Part shown: piece after piece, positions 48,868-57,191 of the stretch
How the letters are laid out: every line of letters starts with the position of its first letter
Numbering within the stretch: the stretch's first letter is position 1
Origin: Nocardia testacea NBRC 100365
GTDB lineage: Bacteria; Actinomycetota; Actinomycetes; Mycobacteriales; Mycobacteriaceae
NCBI RefSeq assembly: GCF_000308775.1
Contig: NZ_BAGJ01000165.1
Coordinates: 22,088 to 86,087 of the forward strand
Length of the DNA: 64,000 bases
Direction of reading: 5' to 3'
Translations under genes and position numbers: made by a program
The notes under the pieces: model-generated
What the model was told of the DNA's origin: nothing
What the model saw: the letters and a program-made list of their open reading frames with translations, nothing else
The model's database searches: none

Positions 48868-50067
48868 TTATTGAGTCGCGCCCAGCAATTCCTCCACCGG
48901 GGCGGCCGCGGCGATCTTGGCGCGCATCTTCATCACCTGACCTGTCATCCCGGCGCCCACCACCCCGGACAATCGGCCGTCACGGAAGTAGTAGGCGAGG
49001 AACTTACGACCGTCGTCGGCGAGGATCCGGATATCGTCGGTCGCGCGCGGCGTACCCAGCGCCTGCAACTTCAGGTCGTACTGATCACTCCAGAAGTACG
49101 GCACCTGCGGGATACTCGGCGCCGCCACCCCCAGCAACGCGCAGGTCAGCAGCTTGGCCTGTTCCCCGGCATTGGTCCAGTGCTCGATCCGGCGGTGTTC
49201 GCCGGTCACCGTCCGCCACGCCGCCACATCGCCGACCGCCCAGACGCCGGGCACATTGGTCCGCCCGGCCTCGTCGGCGAACACTCCGCCACCGGCGGCC
49301 GGTTCGGCCAATTCGATCCCGGACCCGGCCAGCCAGTCGGTCACCGGGTACGAGCCGATACCCGATACCACCAGGTCCGCGGCCACCTCCGATCCGTCGG
49401 CCAGCCGCGCGCCCCGCACCCGGCCCGCCGGATCGGCGAGCAGCTCGGCCACCCCGACCCCGCACCGCAGATCAACGCCTTCGGCTCGGTGCCACCGGGC
49501 CACCAGTTCACCCGTCTCCGCGCCGAGCACCCCGGCCAGCGGGGCGGGTTGCGGCTCCACCAGTACCACCGGCACGTTCTCCGCGCGCAGGCCGGCGGCC
49601 AGTTCACAGCCGATGAAACCGGCCCCGATCACCAGTGCCGCGGTGGTGCCGGGCAGCCCCTCCCGGATCGCGACCGCGTCGTCGTGGCTGCGCAGAACGC
49701 GGACCCCGGTCACCTCGTCGGCGCCGGGCAGCAGCCGGGGCCGCAGCCCGGTCGCGATGACCAGGTGCTCGTAGGCTAGGGCGGACCCGTCGGCCAGCCG
49801 TATCCGCCTGGCGGCGGTGTCCACGCCGGTCGCGGCCGTACCCAGGCGCAGATCGATCTTCTTCTCGTCGTAGAACTCGTCCGGGCGCAGCGGTGTCGCG
49901 GTCGTTTCACCGCGGACGAACTGCTTGGACAGCGGCGGACGATCGTAGGGCGCGCGCGATTCGTCGCCCAGCAGCACCAGCTCGCCCGTGTACCCCGCGC
50001 GGCGCAACTCCTCGGCGGTGCGCAACCCGGCCAGGCCGGCACCGGCGATCACGATCGGTGCGGACAT
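48868..50067 (-). CDS. FAD/NAD(P)-dependent ferredoxin reductase
   Basis: The 399-residue protein is a GR2-type oxygenase-coupled reductase. It shows FAD motif IVIAGAGLAGLRTAEELRRA, PYDRPPLSKQFV, NAD motif LVIGAGFIGCELAAGL, and the GVWAVGDVA and PYFWSDQY blocks of the putidaredoxin/rubredoxin reductase family. It would reduce a ferredoxin for a P450 or Rieske oxygenase encoded elsewhere. Upstream is a KstR-like box at 50104-50117. It forms an operon with the racemase-like gene. Confidence 0.85.
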   Translation of the reverse strand: MSAPIVIAGAGLAGLRTAEELRRAGYTGELVLLGDESRAPYDRPPLSKQFVRGETTATPLRPDEFYDEKKIDLRLGTAATGVDTAARRIRLADGSALAYEHLVIATGLRPRLLPGADEVTGVRVLRSHDDAVAIREGLPGTTAALVIGAGFIGCELAAGLRAENVPVVLVEPQPAPLAGVLGAETGELVARWHRAEGVDLRCGVGVAELLADPAGRVRGARLADGSEVAADLVVSGIGSYPVTDWLAGSGIELAEPAAGGGVFADEAGRTNVPGVWAVGDVAAWRTVTGEHRRIEHWTNAGEQAKLLTCALLGVAAPSIPQVPYFWSDQYDLKLQALGTPRATDDIRILADDGRKFLAYYFRDGRLSGVVGAGMTGQVMKMRAKIAAAAPVEELLGATQ

Positions 50068-50103
50068 ACCGAACTCCCTCCCCGCGGCACCCGGCGCCGC
50101 GCC

Positions 50104-50117
50104 TGGAACAGGTTACA
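50104..50117. promoter_or_regulatory. second KstR-consensus match, upstream of ferredoxin reductase
   Basis: TGGAACAGGTTACA fits TnnAACnnGTTnnA at every fixed position and lies 36 nt before the ferredoxin reductase start codon. The outer half-sites are less symmetrical than in the kshB box, so the support is weaker. Confidence 0.4.
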
Positions 50118-50289
50118 GAAAATCGTGTAGCTCACCCTAACTTGCCCTGGCCCCCGGCGGAAGCGCGTCCGCTGCGCATCATTTCGCCGCGCAATCGTGT
50201 CCGTTGCGATATCGACCGGTCGCGTCCGGACACGATATACCGAGGTCAGGCCCTGTCAACGGACCTGTTTCCAGTCTCAGGAGGCCACT

Positions 50290-50646
50290 ATGTTCACAGA
50301 AAGCCGGACCCAGGATTTCCTGGCCGTGGTGCTCGGCGTCTTCACCGCCCTGTCCCCGATCTGGGTGGCGACCAACGACCGGGCAGTGTGGACGATGATC
50401 GTGCTCGGAGCGCTCATCGCACTCACCGGACTCGCCCAGATGTACCGGCCCGCGATGGCGGCGGCCGACTACGGTATGGCACTGTTCGGCGCACTGCTGT
50501 TTCTCGCACCGTGGGTTATGAACTACACCAGCTACAACGGGGCGTCGTGGACGTCGTGGGTCGTCGGAATCGTCACCGTCGTACTCGCCGTCGCAGCACT
50601 GCCGGCAGTGGCCGGCCGGATGCACGGGGCCGCGACGCACCACTGA
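50290..50646 (+). CDS. SPW-repeat membrane protein
   Basis: The 118-residue protein has four predicted membrane helices arranged as two SPW-type repeats (TALSPIWV near residue 20 and LFLAPWVMNYT near 77). CAGGAGG lies 5 nt before the ATG at 50290. The function of the SPW family is not established. It appears to be monocistronic. Confidence 0.85.
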   Translation: MFTESRTQDFLAVVLGVFTALSPIWVATNDRAVWTMIVLGALIALTGLAQMYRPAMAAADYGMALFGALLFLAPWVMNYTSYNGASWTSWVVGIVTVVLAVAALPAVAGRMHGAATHH

Positions 50647-50968
50647 TCCGCACCCACCTCGACGAGCTACCCGCCGGCCGAGCCCGGCGGGCAGACTCAT
50701 ATGCGCCATCGACACCACCGGGAAAATTTCGAGGGGGCCCGACAGACCCGGCGCGCAAGGGGTCCGCGGTGGGCCCATCTGCGCCGGTTTCCGCACATCC
50801 CGCCGTCCGGGCACGTCAGAGCCGCGTATCCGGGTGCCCCGGACGCGGATACGCGCACCGGCGGCTCCCGGCCCGGGATGTAATACTGATCACCACCGGC
50901 GGCTCACGCACGATTCATGGGCTTCGCACACTAGAACGATATCCACCCCGGCGGGTAAGAATGGGCCC

Positions 50969-53068
50969 ATGGATGCCGAAAATGCCAGCCTCGGAGACGA
51001 ACGTCGCGGCCGCCAGGAGGAGTACGGCCGCGCGCAACCGAACTCCGAGTCGAGGGGCTTCGCCGGCTTCGGATCGAACGAATTCGATTCGGCGAATGGG
51101 ACGAACGGCGCCACGAACCGAACCGATTCCGTTCCGGATCGCGGTTATACGTGGACCCCCGCACCACCGTCCACTCCTACGCAGAACCAGCACAGCACCG
51201 GCGGTTCGGCGGCACTGGACCCGTTCGCCGCGTGGAACACCCCCGGGGTCATCGGTGACACCGCCGCGGTCGGTGTCATGACCTCCGGTGATCAGGAACC
51301 GGATTCCCGCTTCAGCACCTCACCGACGGACCCGTCCCAGTTCCCCGCACCCCCCGACGACCCCAACGGACCGGATACCGCCGCCCTGTCCACCCGGCGC
51401 GGTGCCGGACCCGCGAGCGCGCCCGGGCAGACCGATCCCGCGGCGCTGCCGCGAATCCCGCAGCCGGGTCCCGGCCAGGGCGGCGAACACTCGGCCGCGC
51501 TGGCCTCCTCGGCCCGTATCCCCGCACCCGGATCGCCGTACGCGGCCGAGTCGGCGCCCTCCGCCGATCCCACGGTCCCCGCGTCGGGCGGTCGGCTCGG
51601 TTCCGATCCGTTCTCCGTTCCGACCACCCAACTGCCCACCTCGGGCTCGATGGAGGCCGCCTACCCGCTGCCGCCCGAGACACCGCAGCGACCCGATGCC
51701 TACGGCGATTCGTCCGCGGACACCGGATCGCTGCCGAGCTGGCTCAGTTCGATCGGGGACGAACCGGTACCACACCCGCTGGAAACCGGCGGGCGGCGCC
51801 GCAAAGTCGATCTCACCGAATCCGGCGCCTCCGCCGAGTCTTTCAACCCGTTCGAGGATCAGCATTCGCCCGGCCACGAGGAGAACTCCGCGGCCACGGT
51901 CACCGATTCGCATGCGCTGTCCGGAGCCCCGAACGAGGACCGCGAGCCAGCCGGCGATCCGGTCGCCCGGCCGCAACTGCCGTCGCGTGGACTGCCCACC
52001 CGCGGCCACACCGCACCCGGGCCCGGCACCGAAGAGGATTCCGCCGCCCCGCCGCTGCCCGCCCGGCGCCTGCCGCGGTCGGCGGCCCGGCACGCCCCCG
52101 CCCCGGCCGAGGAGCCGAACGCGGTGCCGAACGCCCACGAGGCGCTGCCGGCGAACTCCGCGAGCCCTCCGGATCCGGCCGGCAACCCGTCCGACGCCTC
52201 GGACAACGACCGCGAACTGCCGGCCCCGCGTCGGTTGCCGCGATCCGCGGCCCGCTACAACACCGACGACGAACAGCCCGGCGCCCACGGCGATCAGCAA
52301 CCCGCCCTGCGCCTCGCGGCACAGCCCGAGGAGGCGGATCCGGCCGACGAGACCGGCGCGCATACCGCTCCGCCGCGGCTGGCACCGCCGGACGGCACCC
52401 CGATCCTCGACCGGCTGCTCGATCCCGAACCCGCGCACGGTATCGACCACGACGAATCCGGCGCACCGGTGGCCGAATTGCTCACCCGGATCCTGGAGTC
52501 CGAGGATCCCGTCTCCCGGCACGCCGGATCCGACGAGCCGGGTGAGGAGGCACGGGAAACCCCCGCGGCGGCCGTATCGCCGCTGACCCTCGTACCCGAC
52601 GCCGCGAACGATCCGGCCCCGGAATCGGGTGACGGCGCCGATGCCCGGCCACCGCTGGAAACACGGCGCTCCCGACGGGCGCGGGAGGCCGCCGAGGCCG
52701 AAGCGGCCAAGTCCGCCGCTCCGGACCGCACGGAGGCGACGCTGTCGGGCCCCGCTCCGGAACCTGTACCGGCACTGCCGGCGGCCCGGCGCCCGGCACC
52801 GGTGGAGGACACCACATCCCGGCACGGCCGCAGCGAGGAAGGCGCCGACATAGACATCCACCTCATCATGCGTTTACTGACCGCGAGTGATGATCTCGAA
52901 GTCCTCGCGGGACAGGCGGAGACGGGCGAGGTATCGGCCGCGGAGGTGGCCCGCGCGGCCCGCGAGGCCCGGGCCGCGGTCCTCTCCGCGGTCACCGCCT
53001 GGTACGGCGGCCCGGCCCAGATGGTGAAGTTCGCCAACGCCCTGCTCCAGGCAGCACGTGAGAACTGA
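50969..53068 (+). CDS. large disordered Pro/Ala/Asp-rich protein with short conserved C-terminal helix domain
   Basis: The 699-residue protein is low-complexity for about 630 residues, rich in Pro, Ala, Ser, Asp and Glu, with no membrane segment or signal peptide. A motif with core RLPRSAAR recurs, together with looser copies such as RGLPTRG and RRSRRARE. The last 65 residues (DIDIHLIMRLLTASDDLEVL, then WYGGPAQMVKFANALLQAAR) look like a folded helical domain. ATG at 50969 begins MDAENASLGDERRGRQEE; an upstream in-frame extension is possible. I do not recognise a family. Long acidic disorder with Arg-rich short motifs suggests scaffolding or binding to a partner. Confidence 0.7.
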   Translation: MDAENASLGDERRGRQEEYGRAQPNSESRGFAGFGSNEFDSANGTNGATNRTDSVPDRGYTWTPAPPSTPTQNQHSTGGSAALDPFAAWNTPGVIGDTAAVGVMTSGDQEPDSRFSTSPTDPSQFPAPPDDPNGPDTAALSTRRGAGPASAPGQTDPAALPRIPQPGPGQGGEHSAALASSARIPAPGSPYAAESAPSADPTVPASGGRLGSDPFSVPTTQLPTSGSMEAAYPLPPETPQRPDAYGDSSADTGSLPSWLSSIGDEPVPHPLETGGRRRKVDLTESGASAESFNPFEDQHSPGHEENSAATVTDSHALSGAPNEDREPAGDPVARPQLPSRGLPTRGHTAPGPGTEEDSAAPPLPARRLPRSAARHAPAPAEEPNAVPNAHEALPANSASPPDPAGNPSDASDNDRELPAPRRLPRSAARYNTDDEQPGAHGDQQPALRLAAQPEEADPADETGAHTAPPRLAPPDGTPILDRLLDPEPAHGIDHDESGAPVAELLTRILESEDPVSRHAGSDEPGEEARETPAAAVSPLTLVPDAANDPAPESGDGADARPPLETRRSRRAREAAEAEAAKSAAPDRTEATLSGPAPEPVPALPAARRPAPVEDTTSRHGRSEEGADIDIHLIMRLLTASDDLEVLAGQAETGEVSAAEVARAAREARAAVLSAVTAWYGGPAQMVKFANALLQAAREN

Positions 53069-53309
53069 AATCGCTTTCTCGACGGTGCCGTTGCCTGCGC
53101 CCGGCAGCGGCACCCTCCGGACAAGCGCGGCACGGCAGTGCCGGCATGCGCACACCGCGTCGCCACTTCACCAGACGGCCAACACCCCCAGTTCCCGTGG
53201 CGGGCCTGGTAACGCATACCTAGATGCATGAGCCGATCCGCTTCCGGAGAAGTGGTGAATTCGATAGTCACCCGATAACCGTTTTCGTGGAACATGTTCG
53301 CAATTCCGG

Positions 53310-53468
53310 CTACCGGTCCGTCGATTCGGCCCCGACCTCCAGCAGCACGTTGCGGCGGCCGGTGACGGCCATATCGAGCGTGCCTTGCCGAGGAGCGCGG
53401 ACTCCCGTCGCCGGGTGGAGATACGGATTATCGAGCCCGTCTGCGAGGGACGGCGCCTCTGCTCTCAC
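53310..53468 (-). CDS. small ORF coupled to WYL regulator
   Basis: The 52-codon ORF begins at a GTG at 53468 that overlaps the regulator stop as GTGA. It reads VRAEAPSLADGLDNPYLHPA, then QGTLDMAVTGRRNVLLEVGA. Third positions are GC-rich and it ends at TAG. No family is recognised; the overlap is the main argument that it is translated. It could instead be the remnant of a longer gene. Confidence 0.4.
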   Translation of the reverse strand: MRAEAPSLADGLDNPYLHPATGVRAPRQGTLDMAVTGRRNVLLEVGAESTDR

Positions 53469-54478
53469 CGGTGCGCCGGTTCGGTGTCACCGGCGACGGT
53501 CCGCCACCGTCGTACCAGTCGACGGCAGGCGTCCACCAGTTCCGGAGGCTCGACATCGGTGAGGTCGGTATCGAACGTGGCGAGCAGTCCCGCGACACCG
53601 GCCCAGGACCAAGCGCCGACGGTGAGCCGGCAGTGATCGGAATCGAGATGCTCGACAACCGATCCACCGGGCGCCCAGCGCGCGACCGTCTCCGCCGGCA
53701 GATTCAGCCGCGCACTTCCGGTGCACTCCCACGCGGCCGGAGTGTCCCCGCGGTTGTGGGTACTCATGACCAGGCCGGCGAGATCGCCGCCGGGCAGCTC
53801 GCGGGGTGTGAACCGGATACCCGTGGGCGGGTGCAGGTGGAGCCGGTCGAGTCGGTGCACTCGCCAGCCGACGTCGGCGTGGTCGTAGCCGACCAGGTAC
53901 CACCGGCCCGCCCAGACCACCAGGTGGTGGGGTTCGATGCGCCGGGCCGGCGCGAACTCGGCGGTACCGGGGTCGGGGCGAGTGCCGTCGGGTCCGAGGG
54001 TTTCCGCGATGAGCATCTCGTGACGGCGTACGGCACTGCCCGCGGCCTGCAGTGCCGACGCCTCGATGGGCGGCGCCGGGAACTCCCAGTAGTTCTGCAA
54101 ACTCGTCAGCCGCAATGCTTCCACGGCCGCCCGTAGCCTGCCGGGCATGACCTGCCCGAGTGCCTCCAGGGCCCGTTCGGTGTCGGCTGCGAGACCGGAC
54201 ACCGTGGTCGGGGCGGTCTGTAGCGCTACGGCGACCGCGAGCGCTTGGTCCTCGTCGAATTGCAGTGGGGGCAGTATGTGGCCCGCCCCGAGCCGATAGC
54301 CGCCTGCCGGCCCGCGGAGCGTGACAACCGGATAGTCGAGCGAGCGCAGTGTCTCGATATCCCGCCGGACGGTTCGCTCGCTGACCTCCAGCCGGGCGGC
54401 GAGGGCACCGAGCGACCAGCTCCGTCGGGTGGCGAGCAGCGACAGCAGGCGCAGTGCGCGCCGGGAGGTATCGGCCAC
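53465..54478 (-). CDS. WYL-domain transcriptional regulator (HTH + WYL)
   Basis: The 337-residue protein has an N-terminal HTH (LLSLLATRRSWSLGALAARL, then EVSERTVRRDIETLRSLDYP), a WYL domain around residues 140-215 (IEPHHLVVWAGRWYLVGYDH with WYL itself), and a C-terminal WCX region. WYL proteins sense small ligands or nucleic acids. It is divergent from the flavin monooxygenase gene across 90 nt and probably regulates it. Confidence 0.88.
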   Translation of the reverse strand: MADTSRRALRLLSLLATRRSWSLGALAARLEVSERTVRRDIETLRSLDYPVVTLRGPAGGYRLGAGHILPPLQFDEDQALAVAVALQTAPTTVSGLAADTERALEALGQVMPGRLRAAVEALRLTSLQNYWEFPAPPIEASALQAAGSAVRRHEMLIAETLGPDGTRPDPGTAEFAPARRIEPHHLVVWAGRWYLVGYDHADVGWRVHRLDRLHLHPPTGIRFTPRELPGGDLAGLVMSTHNRGDTPAAWECTGSARLNLPAETVARWAPGGSVVEHLDSDHCRLTVGAWSWAGVAGLLATFDTDLTDVEPPELVDACRRLVRRWRTVAGDTEPAHR

Positions 54479-54568
54479 CGCTTCAAAGTAGTGGACATTC
54501 GACGGCCACTACCGATGGCAGTGTCGGGCCGGAAATCGACCGACATCAGCTCGAGGAGCCGGAACACA

Positions 54569-55813
54569 ATGCGCATCATCATCGTCGGAGGCGGGATCGG
54601 CGGCCTGGCGCTGGCCGCCGGACTACGCCGGCACGATTTCGAGGTAGCGGTCTTCGATCGCGATCACGACGTCGCACGGACCGGGGGATACCACATCACA
54701 CTCGACGGCCGCGCACAGGCGGCGCTCCGGGAACTCGTCGCACCGGAGATCTTCGAGCGGCTCTTGCGGTCTGCGTCGGCGTTGCGGCTGCGCGACCGAG
54801 ACGCACTCTGGGACCGGCGCGGGCGCCTCCTGGCGTACGGGCCGCGGCTCGGCGACAGCCCGAGCGTGGATATCGACCGCATCACCCTGCGGACCATTCT
54901 GGCCGACGCGGTCGGACCCGACCTGCGGCTGGGCCGGACGGTCACCGCGATCGCCCACTCCGCGGACGGCGAACCCTCGGCGGTATTCGCCGACGGACCC
55001 GCGTGCCGAGGTGATCTGCTGGTGGGCGCGGACGGCGCCCACTCATCGGTCGCCCGATATCTGGCGGGCGGACCCACCAGCGAACCCACCGGGATAATCG
55101 GTTTCTCCGGCCGGACCGGCGCCGAACACCTCGGCAGTTCCGAACGACAGCGGCTCGGCTCGCGCTCGAGTATGGCGTTCGGCCCGCACGCCACGGCGCT
55201 GTATATCGGTTTCCTCGACCCGGTGGGCAACGCCGTGCTCGACGCGCCCGAGGGCCGGGAGGCGGTCACCACCGGACCGACCTACATCTGGGGCGCGATG
55301 TTTCCCGAGTCCGCCACGACCGAGGCGATGCGTACGCTTCACGGCACCGCACTGCGGTCTGCGCTGCTCGCCGCTTTCGGCCGCGGCGGCTGGAGCCGGC
55401 GCACCCTCGAGGTCGTCGAACGAGCCGAGACCGGCAGTATCGCCGCCTTCCGCTTCAACGCGGCCTCGACCCGGGCCCAGGACCTGGCCCCGTGGGCCGC
55501 CGGCTCCGTCACAGCGCTCGGCGACGCTGTCCACGCCACCCCGCCCACTGCCGGTATGGGCGCCGGAGCCGCCATCCGAGATGCCGCGAGTCTGGTGGCG
55601 CATCTGCACTCGGTGGCTTCCGGTACGACCACGCTGCCCGTGGCCGTGAGCCGATTCGAAGCGGAGATGCGGATACGCGGAAGTGAAACCCTCACCGCGG
55701 CCATGCGGACCGTGCGCTGGATGCGGGCCACCGATACCCCGCTCGGGGCAGTGGCCACCTCGACGGCGACCCCGATACTGGCCGCCGCCAACAGGCTCAC
55801 GCGCAGGCACTGA
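54569..55813 (+). CDS. FAD-dependent aromatic-ring-type monooxygenase
   Basis: The 414-residue class A flavin monooxygenase has GGGIGG at its N-terminus (IIIVGGGIGGLALAAGLRRH), the DG motif LLVGADGAHSSVARYLAGG, and the GD motif ALGDAVHATPPTAGMGAG. It resembles the PHBH/TetX-like group that hydroxylates aromatic or polycyclic compounds, sometimes inactivating antibiotics. ATG at 54569 is chosen because the Rossmann strand follows immediately. The divergent WYL gene is its likely regulator. The substrate is not identifiable. Confidence 0.82.
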   Translation: MRIIIVGGGIGGLALAAGLRRHDFEVAVFDRDHDVARTGGYHITLDGRAQAALRELVAPEIFERLLRSASALRLRDRDALWDRRGRLLAYGPRLGDSPSVDIDRITLRTILADAVGPDLRLGRTVTAIAHSADGEPSAVFADGPACRGDLLVGADGAHSSVARYLAGGPTSEPTGIIGFSGRTGAEHLGSSERQRLGSRSSMAFGPHATALYIGFLDPVGNAVLDAPEGREAVTTGPTYIWGAMFPESATTEAMRTLHGTALRSALLAAFGRGGWSRRTLEVVERAETGSIAAFRFNAASTRAQDLAPWAAGSVTALGDAVHATPPTAGMGAGAAIRDAASLVAHLHSVASGTTTLPVAVSRFEAEMRIRGSETLTAAMRTVRWMRATDTPLGAVATSTATPILAAANRLTRRH

Positions 55814-55864
55814 ACCGACCGTCCGGCAGCGCCGACCGGGCTCGCTGTAAATACTCCAAATGAA

Positions 55865-55896
55865 AACGGCGCCGCTCCTTTCGGAGCGACGCCGTT
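55865..55896 (-). terminator. terminator of the str operon (after tuf)
   Basis: Arms AACGGCGCCGCTCC and GGAGCGACGCCGTT form a 14-bp stem with one mismatch around the loop TTTC. It begins 17 nt after the tuf stop on the minus strand, with A-rich flank (T on the transcript). It lies between convergent tuf and the flavin monooxygenase. Confidence 0.8.
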
Positions 55897-55913
55897 CTCA
55901 GCGATTCAGTGAA

Positions 55914-57104
55914 TCACTTGATGATCTTCGTGACGCGACCGGCGCCGACGGTGCGGCCACCCTCACGGATCGCGAAGCGCAGACCCTCGTCCATGGCGAC
56001 CGGCTGGATCAGCTTCACCGACATCTCGGTGTTGTCGCCGGGCATAACCATTTCGGTGCCCTCGGGCAGGGTCACAACGCCCGTCACGTCAGTCGTACGG
56101 AAGTAGAACTGCGGACGGTAGTTGTTGAAGAACGGGGTGTGGCGGCCACCCTCGTCCTTGGACAGGATGTAGGCCTGACCCTCGAACTCGGTGTGCGGGG
56201 TGGTGGTGCCCGGCTTGATGACGACCTGGCCGCGCTCCACGTCCTCGCGCTTGATGCCACGGATCAGCAGACCCGCGTTGTCACCGGCCTGCGCGGTGTC
56301 CAGCATCTTGCGGAACATTTCGATACCGGTGATGGTGGTCTTGGTCTTCTCCGGGCGGATGCCGACGATCTCGACTTCCTCGTTGAGGTTGACCACACCG
56401 CGCTCCACACGACCGGTGACGACGGTGCCACGACCGGTGATGGTGAAGACGTCCTCGATCGGCATCAGGAACGGCTTGTCGGTCTCACGCACCGGGTCCG
56501 GAATGGACTCGTCGACCGCGTTCATCAGCTCGATGATGGATTCGCTCCACTTCTCGTCGCCCTCCAGCGCCTTCAGGCCGGAAACGCGAACCACGGGGGC
56601 GTCCTCGTCGAACTCCTGCGAAGCCAGCAGCTCGCGGACCTCCATCTCGACGAGCTCGAGGATTTCCTCGTCGTCGACCATGTCCGACTTGTTCAGCGCG
56701 ACCAGGATGTAGGGCACGCCGACCTGACGGGCGAGCAGCACGTGCTCACGGGTCTGCGGCATCGGGCCGTCGGTGGCCGCGACCACCAGGATGGCGCCGT
56801 CCATCTGCGCCGCACCGGTGATCATGTTCTTGATGTAGTCGGCGTGACCGGGGGCGTCTACGTGGGCGTAGTGGCGCTTCTCGGTCTGGTACTCGACGTG
56901 GGAGATGTTGATCGTGATACCACGAGCCTTCTCCTCCGGCGCCTTGTCGATCTGATCGAAGGCAAAGCTCTCGTTCAGATCCGGATACTTCTCCGCCAGC
57001 ACCTTGGTGATCGCAGCCGTCAGCGTGGTCTTGCCGTGGTCGACGTGACCGATGGTGCCGATGTTGACGTGCGGCTTCGTCCGCTCGAACTTCGCCTTCG
57101 CCAC
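55914..57104 (-). CDS. tuf: elongation factor Tu
   Basis: The 396-residue protein has the EF-Tu sequence: GHVDHGKTTL P-loop at about 19-28, DAPGHADY, NKSDMVDDEE, and the domain 2/3 blocks through GRTVGAGRVTKI. It delivers aminoacyl-tRNA to the ribosome. The start is GTG at 57104 (MAKAKFERTKPHVNIG). It follows fusA by 87 nt as the last gene of the str operon. Large open frames antisense to it are shadows. Confidence 0.99.
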   Translation of the reverse strand: MAKAKFERTKPHVNIGTIGHVDHGKTTLTAAITKVLAEKYPDLNESFAFDQIDKAPEEKARGITINISHVEYQTEKRHYAHVDAPGHADYIKNMITGAAQMDGAILVVAATDGPMPQTREHVLLARQVGVPYILVALNKSDMVDDEEILELVEMEVRELLASQEFDEDAPVVRVSGLKALEGDEKWSESIIELMNAVDESIPDPVRETDKPFLMPIEDVFTITGRGTVVTGRVERGVVNLNEEVEIVGIRPEKTKTTITGIEMFRKMLDTAQAGDNAGLLIRGIKREDVERGQVVIKPGTTTPHTEFEGQAYILSKDEGGRHTPFFNNYRPQFYFRTTDVTGVVTLPEGTEMVMPGDNTEMSVKLIQPVAMDEGLRFAIREGGRTVGAGRVTKIIK

Positions 57105-57191
57105 TGTGGTGTCCTCCTGGACTTGTTGTTGCTTGCAGTTGCAGCAGTGCGGATTGATTTACAAGGGGGTCGTGCAGACGACCGGGCGATA

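Noticed and set aside
50131..50150. possible DtxR/IdeR iron box near TTAGGGTGAGCTAC
   Set aside because: Only a partial match to the known TTAGGTTAG-type half-sites and no symmetric second half.
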